22,663 bases of DNA from positions 1 through 22,663 of the forward strand of contig CAZWVM010000037.1 of NCBI GenBank assembly GCA_964637705.1, in the 5' to 3' direction. Both the position numbers and the translations under genes were made by a program. The DNA comes from CAZWVM01 sp964637705. GTDB lineage: Bacteria; UBA8481. Below are positions 6,091-13,359 of this stretch, piece after piece (the first letter of the stretch is position 1; each line of letters starts with the position of its first letter). The notes below the pieces were generated by a model. The model did no database searches. It saw only the letters and a program-made list of their open reading frames with translations, and was not told where the DNA came from.

Positions 6091-7221
6091 ATGATCCGAA
6101 CCCGCCCCATGACTCTTCTTCTCCTTGCGGCCTGCCTGGTCGCGGCGCCGCCCGCCCCGGGCCGGGGCGACACCGAGGCGGAACGGCTCGCCGACCAGCG
6201 GCGCGAGAGCGAGACGGGGATCCAGAACGCGGAAAGGGAGCTGGCACGGATCGAGGCCGAGCTGCGGCGATTGCGCCAGGCCTCCCGGAGCAACCAGACG
6301 CGCCTGAGGGAGTCCGAGCTGGAGCTCAGGAAGGCCGTCGAGGTGCTGAAGATCCAGCAGGGGCGGGTCACGGCGATGCGGCGAGATGTGGAGAAGCTCT
6401 CGGGCGAGATTCGCGAAACCGGGCAGAACATCGAGAAGGACCGGAGGCAGCTCACGCGTCGCGCCCGGGCGCTCATGAACCTCTCGCGGCTCGAGAAGAT
6501 GGAGTTTCTCCTGCGCGCCGGCGACGCGGTCGAACTCGAGTTGCGCAGTCGGATGCTCGCGGCGGTGGCTGAGGCCGACATCGGATTGATCAGGCGAACG
6601 ATTGCCCGGAAGAACGCGCTCGAGGCGATGAAGCAGAACAAGCAGAAGCTCCTCGCTCAGCTCGTCGATGAGGAACGCCGGCTGGCCACGGCGAAGAACA
6701 ATGTCCAGGCCCGCAAGCGCGAGCTCGAGCGCGTCCAGGCCGAGTTGAACCGTCAGACCGCGAGCCAGGAAGAGGCCCGCCGCCGGACAAGGGCGATGCT
6801 CACGCAGATCCGCACCCGGCTCGCCTCCATCCAGGAACGCCTGCGGGCCATCTCTTCCCGCCGCGCGGCGCCGACCCGCTTCGCGGCGCCCTCATCCGGG
6901 GCCTACTTCCGACCGGAGGGCGTGACGCTGCCCGGCGTCTACATCCGGGCGCGCGCCGGCTCCCCCGTCAAGGTGATGGCCGAGGGCGAGGTGGTTTCGA
7001 TCCAGAGCATGCACGGGATGGGGCAGACCGTCATCGTGGGGCACGGAGGCAATCTCACGAGCGTCTATGCCAATCTCTCGGCGGTCAGCGTCACGGCGGG
7101 GCAGAGCGTGAACCGGGGAGAGTCGATCGGGCGGTCGGGAACGTCGCCTTACGGTGAGGCCGTCTACTTCGCCGTCTACCGCAACGGCGCCGCCCAGGAT
7201 CCCGTGCCGTATCTTCAGTGA
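6091..7221 (+). CDS. EnvC-like LytM-domain protein, probable murein hydrolase activator
   Basis: A 376-residue exported protein. A hydrophobic N-terminus (MTLLLLAACLVAAPPAPG) is a signal peptide; LAAC at residues 12-15 could even be a lipobox. Residues about 28-255 are a long charged coiled coil rich in Glu, Arg and Gln. Residues about 275-376 form a LytM/M23-type domain, with GVYIRARAGSPVKVMAEGEVV, a GHGGNLTSVYANLS segment and a final VYFAVYRNG. Active M23 peptidases carry HxxxD and HxH zinc ligands. Here the second motif is YFAVY and no full ligand set is visible, so this is probably a degenerate LytM domain that activates amidases at the division septum, as EnvC does. The ATG at 6091 follows AAAGGAAA. 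It is divergent from prfB, and its stop codon is the first element of the 7-nt repeat array downstream. Confidence 0.82.
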   Translation: MIRTRPMTLLLLAACLVAAPPAPGRGDTEAERLADQRRESETGIQNAERELARIEAELRRLRQASRSNQTRLRESELELRKAVEVLKIQQGRVTAMRRDVEKLSGEIRETGQNIEKDRRQLTRRARALMNLSRLEKMEFLLRAGDAVELELRSRMLAAVAEADIGLIRRTIARKNALEAMKQNKQKLLAQLVDEERRLATAKNNVQARKRELERVQAELNRQTASQEEARRRTRAMLTQIRTRLASIQERLRAISSRRAAPTRFAAPSSGAYFRPEGVTLPGVYIRARAGSPVKVMAEGEVVSIQSMHGMGQTVIVGHGGNLTSVYANLSAVSVTAGQSVNRGESIGRSGTSPYGEAVYFAVYRNGAAQDPVPYLQ

Positions 7222-7292
7222 GGAGTCAGGGGTGAGGAGTGAGGAGTCAGGAGCGAAACCGTTTGGCTTTTCTCCTCACTCCTGACTCCTAA
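7219..7292. repeat. Inverted array of TNAGGAG heptamers between two convergent genes
   Basis: Five head-to-tail 7-mers (TGAGGAG, TCAGGGG, TGAGGAG, TGAGGAG, TCAGGAG) occupy 7219-7253. Three more in the opposite orientation (TGAGGAG, TCAGGAG, TTAGGAG read on the minus strand) occupy 7272-7292. The arms can pair over about 19 bp with one wobble. The first heptamer contains the stop TGA of the EnvC-like gene, and the last contains the stop TAG of the opposing gene. There is no U-run after the arms, so intrinsic termination is possible but not shown. Confidence 0.87.
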
Positions 7293-8764
7293 CTCAGAAG
7301 TATATCGATCACGTCCCGGGCGGTATAGGTGGGTTTTTCCAACGAGCAGAAACGCCCGATTCCGGAGAGGTCATCGCCGCAGGTGACGAGAGGCAATTCG
7401 ACGTAGCCGTCGGGCCTGACCTGGGAGAGTCCGATGTTGGCCATGAGGGCGTTGCAGAGGCACTTGCGGCCGGACATATCCTCGATCCGGCCGCCCTTGG
7501 CGAGATACGCCGCCTCCGGCTCGGCCGCGCATCGATACCCGATCGTCCCGTCGGTCTTCTTGTATGCCTCGCGCAGGTAACCGAGATCGCAGATGCGCGA
7601 TCGCGCCGCGTAGACCTCGGCCTCGGAGAGGGAACCCTCGAGAGCGGCGACCTTGAACGGGAAGCCGGTCGGAGAGGCGAGGGGGTCGGTCTTGACGGTC
7701 GCCCGACCCTCGAGCGCGCGTCGGATGAGCGCCGCCTTGTGATCCGGCGCCAGGCCGGATTCCTCGCAGAGCGCGAAAGCCGTTCCGACCTGGATTCCGG
7801 CCGCGCCTTCGGCCAGGGCCTCGGCGAGCCTCGGGGCGGAGCCGTAGGATCCGGCCACCCAGAAAGGCAACCCCAGCTTGCTCATCGCTTCGAGGCTCGC
7901 GACGTCGCGCGATCCGTACACGGGTTGCCCGCTTGCATCGAGCTTCAACGGTCCACGGGGGGGCGCGTTGTGCCCGCCGGCCGTGGGGCCTTCCACGACG
8001 AATCCGTCGATGCGGCCGGTGCTGCGCTTGAGGAGGAGTGTCGCGAGGATGTCGGAGGATACGATCGGGAAGAATTTCGGCCGATCGAGCGTCGGCAGGG
8101 CCGTGCCGCCGAATTCGGCGGGGTCAAACCGGCAGGTGATGCACTCCCCGGCCGGCGCGTCGAGCAGGCGGACCGAGTAGGTGGCGGAACGGTGTTCCGT
8201 CAGGGCGTCCAGGACCCCCGGTATCTCGCGCGGAATGCCCGCTCCCATGATGATGACCGAGACGCCCGCCAGCATGGCTCCGTAGATCGAAGCGAGATGA
8301 GGAAACTGGATCTTCTCGAGGTAGTTGATGCCGACCGGGTTGTCATGCCCCTCGCGGGCGAGAAAGACTTCGACGAAGTTCGCGGCGATGCAGAGTTCCT
8401 GCACCTGCCGCGGCGTCTCCGCCGAGTGCATGGAAACCGTGCCGTAGGGCTTCTCCGCCTTCCTGCCGTCGGGAACGAAGTAGGAGTCGATGATCTTGCG
8501 GGCCATATCCGGGAACGGGAAGCTCTCGAGCGCGCGCCGGACATGCCCCCCGATGTCGCCGTCCTGGAGCCGCCGCACCATGATGATGTCGAGCGCGGTC
8601 CCGGAGACGACGCCGAGTTGCCCCAGCGACGAGACGGTGCGGGCCAGGAGCCAGTTGGAGACACCGGCGCCCATGCCGCCCTGGATGATCTTCGGGAGTT
8701 CGCCGTTCGCCGTCGTCAGGTTCGTGCTCCTCGCGCGCCGCAGTTCGAATGCCGCGCCGCCCAA
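7289..8764 (-). CDS. Nitronate monooxygenase / 2-nitropropane dioxygenase-family FMN enzyme
   Basis: A 491-residue TIM-barrel flavoprotein of the NMO family, which includes nitronate monooxygenases, FabK-type enoyl-ACP reductases and the PfaD group. Seen: the N-terminal strand IIQGGMGAGVS (about 26-36), VEGPTAGGHNAPP with the conserved GGHN, FWVAGSYGS, and the FMN-phosphate loop AAGIQVGTAFALCEESG. Residues near the C-terminus (GRKCLCNAL) and length beyond the usual 310-380 indicate an extra C-terminal part, as in longer PfaD-like members. The substrate cannot be told from sequence. The only start that keeps the first barrel strand is TTG at 8764, because an in-frame TAG lies at 8792-8794. No ribosome binding site is visible, so the start is uncertain. 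The gene is convergent with the EnvC-like gene and divergent from ispH. Confidence 0.85.
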   Translation of the reverse strand: MGGAAFELRRARSTNLTTANGELPKIIQGGMGAGVSNWLLARTVSSLGQLGVVSGTALDIIMVRRLQDGDIGGHVRRALESFPFPDMARKIIDSYFVPDGRKAEKPYGTVSMHSAETPRQVQELCIAANFVEVFLAREGHDNPVGINYLEKIQFPHLASIYGAMLAGVSVIIMGAGIPREIPGVLDALTEHRSATYSVRLLDAPAGECITCRFDPAEFGGTALPTLDRPKFFPIVSSDILATLLLKRSTGRIDGFVVEGPTAGGHNAPPRGPLKLDASGQPVYGSRDVASLEAMSKLGLPFWVAGSYGSAPRLAEALAEGAAGIQVGTAFALCEESGLAPDHKAALIRRALEGRATVKTDPLASPTGFPFKVAALEGSLSEAEVYAARSRICDLGYLREAYKKTDGTIGYRCAAEPEAAYLAKGGRIEDMSGRKCLCNALMANIGLSQVRPDGYVELPLVTCGDDLSGIGRFCSLEKPTYTARDVIDILLS

Positions 8765-8885
8765 GGCGACGCAGTCACGCCACTTCGCATTCTATCCCGG
8801 TTCCGGCTCCCCTGAGAACCGTCTTCTTCGCTTTCTTTTCCGGGGGCGCTTTGACCCCCCCGGCGGCCGCGGTTATCATGGAGCC

Positions 8886-9839
8886 ATGACCGGGCCCGGC
8901 CTCACGATCCTTCTTGCAGCCCCCCGCGGTTTCTGCGCGGGCGTGGACAGGGCGATCGAGATCGTGGAACGCGCCCTGGCCATCTTCGGCGCCCCGATCT
9001 ACGTCAAGCACGAGATCGTCCACAACCGCCACGTCGTGAACCGGCTGCGCCTGAAGGGCGTGGTCTTCGTCGAGGAACTCGCGGAGATACCCGACGACTC
9101 CGTTGCGATCTTCTCCGCGCACGGCGTCTCCAAGGCCACGCGGGACGAGGCGGCCGGACGGCGACTGCGCATCATCGACGCGACCTGCCCCCTGGTGACC
9201 AAGGTTCACCTCGAGGTGCATCGTCTCCATCGCGAGGGTTGCCAGATCGTTCTCATCGGTCACGCGGGGCACGTCGAGGTCGCGGGCACCATGGGGCAAT
9301 TGCCGCCGGGCGCCATCCGGCTGGTGGGCAACGCGGAACAGGTCCGCGGCCTGGACATACCTTCGACGGCCCGCGTTGCCTACGTCACGCAGACCACGCT
9401 CTCCGTCGACGACACGCGCGCCGTCGTGGAAGCCCTGCGCGAACGGTTCCCCGGCCTCCAGGGTCCCCAGCGCGACGACATCTGCTACGCGACCCAGAAC
9501 CGCCAGAACGCGGTCAAGGCGCTTGTCGGCCGCGTCGAGATGCTCCTCGTCATCGGCTCGAAGAACTCCTCCAACTCGAACAGGCTCGCCGAGGTGGCGC
9601 GTTCCCACGGCGTGCGCGCCTACCTCGTGGACGGGCCGGAGGAGATTCGTCCGGAGTGGATCGAGGGCGTGGCCGTCATGGGGCTGACCGCCGGGGCTTC
9701 GGCGCCCGAGGAGGTGGTCCGGGAGACCATTCTCCACCTGACGAGTCGTTACGGCGGCCGCGTCGAACTGCTCTCCGCGGGCGAGGAGCGAGTGGAGTTC
9801 TCCCTGCCCCGCGAACTCCTCGCTCTCGAAAAGGGCTGA
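8886..9839 (+). CDS. ispH: 4-hydroxy-3-methylbut-2-enyl diphosphate reductase
   Basis: IspH (LytB) is the last enzyme of the MEP isoprenoid pathway; it reduces HMBPP to IPP and DMAPP with a 4Fe-4S cluster in the cytoplasm. At 317 residues it has family length. The three cluster cysteines are present: Cys17 (RGFCAGV), Cys101 (DATCPLVTK) and Cys200 (DICYATQNRQ). Substrate-site motifs are also present: EIVHN (His46), GHAGHVE (His129 and catalytic Glu131), TQTTLS, SKNSSNSNRL and TAGASAPE. One oddity is Val130 where most homologues have Pro in HPE. The ATG at 8886 follows GGAG closely; an earlier ATG at 8878 stops after three codons. The HAD gene starts 13 bases after the stop, so the two probably form an operon. 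Confidence 0.97.
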   Translation: MTGPGLTILLAAPRGFCAGVDRAIEIVERALAIFGAPIYVKHEIVHNRHVVNRLRLKGVVFVEELAEIPDDSVAIFSAHGVSKATRDEAAGRRLRIIDATCPLVTKVHLEVHRLHREGCQIVLIGHAGHVEVAGTMGQLPPGAIRLVGNAEQVRGLDIPSTARVAYVTQTTLSVDDTRAVVEALRERFPGLQGPQRDDICYATQNRQNAVKALVGRVEMLLVIGSKNSSNSNRLAEVARSHGVRAYLVDGPEEIRPEWIEGVAVMGLTAGASAPEEVVRETILHLTSRYGGRVELLSAGEERVEFSLPRELLALEKG

Positions 9840-9852
9840 GGGTCGTTCCGAC

Positions 9853-10548
9853 GTGATCAAGGCCGTCATTTTCGACATCGACTGCACGCTCGTGGTGACC
9901 GGCGGCGCCGGCCTGAAGGCCTTTCGGCGGATCATGGAGGAGCGGTTCGGGGCCGGCGGCACCGGTCCCGCGGATTACCGCTTCCACGGCCGGACGGATC
10001 TCTCGATCTTTCACGATTTCTTTCACCACGCGACCGGGAGGGAGGCCTCGTCGGCGGAGATCGACGGACTGCGGAAGGACTATCTCGCGGCGCTGCCGGA
10101 TGAGATGGAGCGATGCCGCGGGAATTACCGGGTCCTGCCGGGCGTCGAGGCTCTTCTCGATTTTCTGGCCGTGCGCGGCGTTGCCGTCGGCCTGGGCACG
10201 GGCAACCTCGAGGAGGCCGCCGCGCTGAAGCTGAGACCGGGGGGGCTGGACGGGAGATTTTCGTTCGGCGGCTACGGTTCCGACTCCGCGGATCGCGCGG
10301 AGGTGCTTCGCATGGCGCTCCGTCGCGCCGGCGGCGCTGACGGCGCGCCTCTGGATCCGCGCGAAGCGCTCTTCGTCGGGGACACCACGCGCGACATCGA
10401 GGCGGCGCGCGCGGCGGGCGGATGGGTTCTCGCGGTGGCGACCGGGATTCAGGGGGTGGAGGAACTGGCCGCGGCGGACTGCGCCGTGCCGACGCTGGAA
10501 GCGCCGGCCGTCTACGAGTTTCTCCGGGATCGATTCGGGTTGGCCTGA
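9853..10548 (+). CDS. HAD-superfamily hydrolase, phosphoglycolate phosphatase-like
   Basis: A 231-residue haloacid dehalogenase-type hydrolase. Motif I is FDIDCTLV (Asp8 nucleophile, Asp10), with a helical cap domain at about 15-95. Motif II is in GLGTGN, a motif III Lys lies in AALKLR, and motif IV is FVGDTTRDIEAARAAG. Such enzymes act on small phosphate esters through an aspartyl-phosphate. Motif I normally reads DxDGT; here Cys11 replaces the Gly, which is unusual. The GTG at 9853 follows GAGGGT in the end of ispH, so translation may depend on ispH. The substrate is unknown. Confidence 0.86.
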   Translation: MIKAVIFDIDCTLVVTGGAGLKAFRRIMEERFGAGGTGPADYRFHGRTDLSIFHDFFHHATGREASSAEIDGLRKDYLAALPDEMERCRGNYRVLPGVEALLDFLAVRGVAVGLGTGNLEEAAALKLRPGGLDGRFSFGGYGSDSADRAEVLRMALRRAGGADGAPLDPREALFVGDTTRDIEAARAAGGWVLAVATGIQGVEELAAADCAVPTLEAPAVYEFLRDRFGLA

Positions 10549-10556
10549 CGAGCCCG

Positions 10557-10583
10557 GCCCGCCCGGCGCGGGGCCGGGCGGGC
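10557..10583. terminator. Perfect 11-bp GC hairpin between convergent genes
   Basis: GCCCGCCCGGC (10557-10567), loop GCGGG, then GCCGGGCGGGC (10573-10583). It lies 9 bases after the HAD stop and 13 bases before the convergent SYLF gene ends, so it can act on both strands. There is no T-tract, so it may only stabilise mRNA ends or support Rho-independent pausing. Confidence 0.55.
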
Positions 10584-10596
10584 GGACGTCAGGAAA

Positions 10597-11274
10597 TCAG
10601 AGAGACTTGAGCTTCTGGATGAGCGACTGCGCCGCCTGCGGCACGGGCGCCTCGTTGCGGATGACGATGTCGTCGACGGTGTAGGAGCGGCTGTAGTACT
10701 GGCGATTCAGCTTCGGGCTGAAGGCCAGGCGCGCGCCGTTGACCGAGATCCCGGCGAAGACGCCGCGGGAGCGGACGTAGGAGAGCATCTCGGCCTTCAA
10801 GGCGACGTCGATGTCGCCGGCCGCGGCCGCGCTGTTCGGACCCGCCGTGACCGCGATGTCGCCGCCCAACGTGAACTTCTGCTTCAGGAGCGCCTGGAGC
10901 CCGCGATCGTTCATGATGAGGAGCACGACGTCCATCGACTCCAGCCCCGCCTGCAGGCCGAAACTGCCGCCCGTCATCGTGAAGAAGGCCGGGGCCGTCC
11001 AGCCTCCGTCGGCCGTGCGGCCCAGGACGATCCCTTCGCCGTAGCGCGCGCCGTAGATGAAGCCGCCGCGGACGATGCCGGGGAAGAGGACGATCGCCTT
11101 GGCCTGGCGGATGAACTGCGGCGGAATCGCCGCGCCCTCGCGCACGAGGGCCTGGTTGAGGACGGCTTCCGCCGCGCTGATCTTGGCGTCGAGCCGGGCG
11201 ACGTCGGCCGAGGCCGGAAGGACGGCGAGCAATGACAGGAGCGCCAGGGCGCCCGCGACGAGAGAACGATTCAT
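10597..11274 (-). CDS. Exported SYLF (Ysc84/DUF500) lipid-binding domain protein
   Basis: A 225-residue protein with a signal peptide (about 1-23, ending PASA before Asp24) and a single SYLF domain. Family motifs are seen: AKAIVLFPGIVRGGFIYGARYGEGIVLGR, FFTMTGGSFGLQAGLESMDVVLLIMND, and FAGISVNGARL near the end. SYLF domains bind phosphoinositides or other lipids in eukaryotes; bacterial members are periplasmic or outer-membrane associated, with unclear function. The ATG at 11274 follows AGGAGG and was chosen over an upstream in-frame start because it gives a clean signal peptide. The gene stands alone, convergent with the HAD gene. Confidence 0.9.
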   Translation of the reverse strand: MNRSLVAGALALLSLLAVLPASADVARLDAKISAAEAVLNQALVREGAAIPPQFIRQAKAIVLFPGIVRGGFIYGARYGEGIVLGRTADGGWTAPAFFTMTGGSFGLQAGLESMDVVLLIMNDRGLQALLKQKFTLGGDIAVTAGPNSAAAAGDIDVALKAEMLSYVRSRGVFAGISVNGARLAFSPKLNRQYYSRSYTVDDIVIRNEAPVPQAAQSLIQKLKSL

Positions 11275-11394
11275 GTGAAGCCTCCTCGATACGTTGCTGG
11301 GACCACAGGATGCATGATCCACGGATAGTCTAGCAGACCCGGGGCCCCGCGTCAGTCAGGATTGCATGAAGCGTGCCGGGTGACGGGGACAAAT

Positions 11395-11481
11395 GACAAG
11401 GATGTCCGGGATGGGCAGGATCGATTCATGAAAACCATTCATTCCAGAAATATCATCCTTTTGATCCTGCATATCCTTGTC
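11395..11481. repeat. Inverted repeat built of 9-nt units ending GGAT
   Basis: Left arm: GACAAGGAT, GTCCGGGAT, GGGCAGGAT (11395-11421), with GGAT every 9 bases. Right arm, read on the minus strand: GACAAGGAT, ATGCAGGAT, CAAAAGGAT (11455-11481), again with a 9-base period. The outermost units are identical. This resembles the dispersed CAGGAT-type intergenic repeats found in many bacterial genomes. It fills much of the gap between the SYLF gene and trmL. Confidence 0.78.
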
Positions 11482-11527
11482 AGGAAAAACGGGGAGCTTC
11501 TTTTGACATTCTCTGTAGTATCTCGCC

Positions 11528-12010
11528 GTGATCGATATCGCACTCATCGAACCCGAGATCCCGCAGAACTGCGGCAACGTGGCACGCCTTTCCGTGGCCC
11601 TCGGAGTGGAATTGCATCTCGTGGGTCCGCTGGGATTCCGCCTGGACGAGAAGAGCGTGCGGCGTGCGGCGATGGATTACTGGAAGGACGCGCGCGTCCG
11701 GGTGCACGAGAGCCGGTCGGCCTTCGCGGCGGCGACGGCGGGACGCCGGCTCGTCGGGGTGGATCCGCGCGGCGAGGCGCGCTACGACCGTTTCGAGTGG
11801 CTCGACGGGGACATTCTCTGCTTCGGAAGCGAGGGTTCGGGCCTGGCGGTCGTGCCTCGGCCGAGCGTCTACATTCCGATGAGAGAGAATTGCCGCTCGA
11901 TCAATCTCGCCAACGCCGTCGCGATCGTCGCGTACGAGGCGAACCGTTCGATGCCGGGGCTCGTTCGTCCCCCACCGGCGCCCGCGTGGGGCGGTGGTCT
12001 CGAGGGCTGA
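11528..12010 (+). CDS. trmL: tRNA (cytidine/uridine-34-2'-O)-methyltransferase, SPOUT class
   Basis: TrmL methylates the 2'-O of the wobble nucleotide 34 in tRNA-Leu, using SAM, as a knotted SPOUT dimer. The 160-residue length fits the family. Seen: the N-terminal IALIEPEIPQNCGNVAR, the DYWKDA segment, CFGSEGSGL (the knot Gly-rich loop), and IPMRENCRSINLANAVAIV, the family SAM-binding end. The C-terminal tail is Pro/Gly-rich and atypical. The GTG at 11528 is the only start that keeps the conserved N-terminus; no good ribosome binding site is visible. The gene is convergent with the OmpA-type lipoprotein, 8 bases away. Confidence 0.91.
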   Translation: MIDIALIEPEIPQNCGNVARLSVALGVELHLVGPLGFRLDEKSVRRAAMDYWKDARVRVHESRSAFAAATAGRRLVGVDPRGEARYDRFEWLDGDILCFGSEGSGLAVVPRPSVYIPMRENCRSINLANAVAIVAYEANRSMPGLVRPPPAPAWGGGLEG

Positions 12011-12018
12011 AGCGCGCC

Positions 12019-12837
12019 TTACCGTTCCGGGACGAGGAAGATCTCGACGCGGCGGTTCTTCGCGCGTCCCTCGTTTGTGTCGTTCGACGCGACGGGCCGG
12101 TTCTCACCGAAGCCCACGGCCACGAGCTTCTCCGCGGGCAGGCGGTGGTCGTCGACGAGCCGGTGCAGGACGGAGAGGGCGCGGGCGGTCGAGAGTTCCC
12201 AGTTCGAGGGGAACTGCGGCGTGCGGATCGGCTTGTTGTCGGTGTGCCCGGCGATCCGAATCTCGCGGGCGTGGGTGCGGCCGAGCACTTCCGCCAGCTT
12301 GGCGAGGAGTTCGCTCGAGGAGGGCTTGAGGTCGGCCTTGCCGGAGTCGAAGAGGATGCTCTCGCGCATCGTGATCATGACGCCGTCCGGGGTCACATCG
12401 ACGCCGATTCCGCCGAGGTCGATGAAGCGCCCGAGCTCCTGCCGGATCTCATCGCGTTCGCGCTCGATCGATTCGGCCCGACGGCGCGCCGCCTCGGCCT
12501 CGGTGGAGAGCCGCGCCGCCTCGTCACGAAGCGCCTCGAGTCGCGCGACCTCCTCGGCCATGTTGCTCTTCTGCGCCTCGAGGTCGGTGTAGGAGGAGCG
12601 CAGGCGGTCGAGTTCAGCCTGCAGGTTCGCGGCCAGGGCGCTGTAGCGCTCGTGCTCCGAGGTCGCGGTCCTCAACCGCTCGAGTTCGGCCTTCAGCGCG
12701 GTCAGTTCCTGCTCCGACTGGGCGCGCGCCAAGGCGAGCTGGCGGTGCAGTTCGCGCTGGGTGATCTGGGGCTCGAGGCAGGCGGCGAGAGAGATGAGGA
12801 CGGCGAGAACTGCGAGGGATCTCGGGATCTTTTTCAT
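12019..12837 (-). CDS. OmpA/MotB-domain lipoprotein with coiled coil
   Basis: A 272-residue lipoprotein. The signal peptide ends in lipobox LAAC (Cys20). Residues about 25-145 are a continuous coiled coil of Glu/Arg/Leu-rich heptads. The C-terminal OmpA-like domain (about 148-272) binds peptidoglycan: ILFDSGKADLKP, AGHTDNKPI, FPSNWELSTARA, GFGENRPVASNDTNEGRAKNRRVEIFL. The FPSNWELSTARA part is closest in style to MotB-type domains, but the MotB membrane helix is missing. It therefore probably tethers the outer membrane to the cell wall rather than acting as a stator. It starts at ATG 12837 with no clear ribosome binding site. Confidence 0.9.
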   Translation of the reverse strand: MKKIPRSLAVLAVLISLAACLEPQITQRELHRQLALARAQSEQELTALKAELERLRTATSEHERYSALAANLQAELDRLRSSYTDLEAQKSNMAEEVARLEALRDEAARLSTEAEAARRRAESIERERDEIRQELGRFIDLGGIGVDVTPDGVMITMRESILFDSGKADLKPSSSELLAKLAEVLGRTHAREIRIAGHTDNKPIRTPQFPSNWELSTARALSVLHRLVDDHRLPAEKLVAVGFGENRPVASNDTNEGRAKNRRVEIFLVPER

Positions 12838-12951
12838 GGAGGTAGTAGGGCAGAATCCCGGTCACGTGACAAGGGCTTCTGAGGCCAAAACGGCCTGCTC
12901 GAGGTTTCACGCGGTCGGATGTCCTGAATCCCCGGAGAGGGGTTGACTGAG

Positions 12952-13080
12952 CGGAGATTTTCGATCACCCCGACCTCATTCTCGGCCCGCATCCCTGCGG
13001 GCCTCCGAGGGGCGGCGCCCGCTCCGCCATCCTTGGCTCCAGCGGGCGCCTCAAGCCGGTCGGAGTGATCGAAAACTCCG
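12952..13080. repeat. Structured inverted-repeat element (23-bp outer stem, two inner hairpins)
   Basis: The outer arms are 12952-12975 and 13058-13080: CGGAG-A-TTTTCGATCAC-C-CCGACC against GGTCGG-A-GTGATCGAAAACTCCG, with one bulge and one mismatch. That mismatch becomes a G-U pair in a minus-strand transcript. Inside are a 7-bp stem GGCCCGC/GCGGGCC (12984-13003) and a perfect 10-bp stem GGCGCCCGCT/AGCGGGCGCC (13014-13050). The nested design fits a REP/MITE-like element or a structured RNA. No ORF or transposase accompanies it. Confidence 0.78.
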
Positions 13081-13181
13081 CCGCCGGACGTACTTTTCCC
13101 GACAGGTTTGTCATGATGAGGACTTCTTCTTGTGTCGCAGCAGGCAATCCGTCTCCGCCGCACCGCCGTCCTCGTCGCTTT

Positions 13182-13197
13182 TGAAAGTCGACTTTCA
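13182..13197. repeat. 16-bp perfect palindrome
   Basis: TGAAAGTCGACTTTCA is perfectly self-complementary. A partly related TTTC-acccaat-GAAA overlaps its right end. It could be a regulator site, but no start codon or promoter lies close enough to assign a target. Confidence 0.5.
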
Positions 13198-13254
13198 CCC
13201 AATGAAAGCTCAGAAATCCTTGTGCCATGTCTTGAACGGCTTTAAAAGGGGGTT

Positions 13255-13278
13255 CTCGGTGTCTCTGAGTCTCGCGTG
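13255..13278. repeat. Short 8-nt-period repeat (CTCNGNGT type)
   Basis: CTCGGTGT, CTCTGAGT and CTCGCGTG follow head to tail, then GTGAATGAATG. This resembles the CTCTGTGT-type dispersed intergenic repeats seen in many bacterial genomes. Three imperfect units only. Confidence 0.4.
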
Positions 13279-13316
13279 GTGAATGAATGCCGGGAATCAA
13301 GGGATGTCCAGTCGGA

Positions 13317-13345
13317 TTGCTCCGTCTGCGGTTCTCGGTTATAGT
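13317..13345 (+). promoter_or_regulatory. Probable sigma-70 promoter of tRNA-Ser(CGA)
   Basis: TTGCTC (13317-13322), a 17-bp spacer, and TATAGT (13340-13345). Transcription would start near 13352, about 8 bases before the tRNA. Confidence 0.58.
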
Positions 13346-13359
13346 GGTCCGCGCTGACG

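Larger units (their letters stand above)
12838..13359. other. 522-bp non-coding stretch with several repeats
   Basis: No frame here has a recognisable product. Open frames on the minus strand run through the tRNA-Ser gene and the repeats and are dismissed. The stretch holds, left to right, a structured 129-nt inverted repeat, a 16-bp palindrome, an 8-nt-period repeat and the tRNA-Ser promoter. The remaining sequence shows nothing I can name. Confidence 0.7.

Noticed and set aside
7219..7292. Heptamer array as a CRISPR
   Set aside because: The units are contiguous 7-mers without spacers, and no cas genes are present.
11503..11508. TTGACA as a -35 box for trmL
   Set aside because: At 17 bp downstream there is only CCGTGA, the start codon itself; no usable -10.
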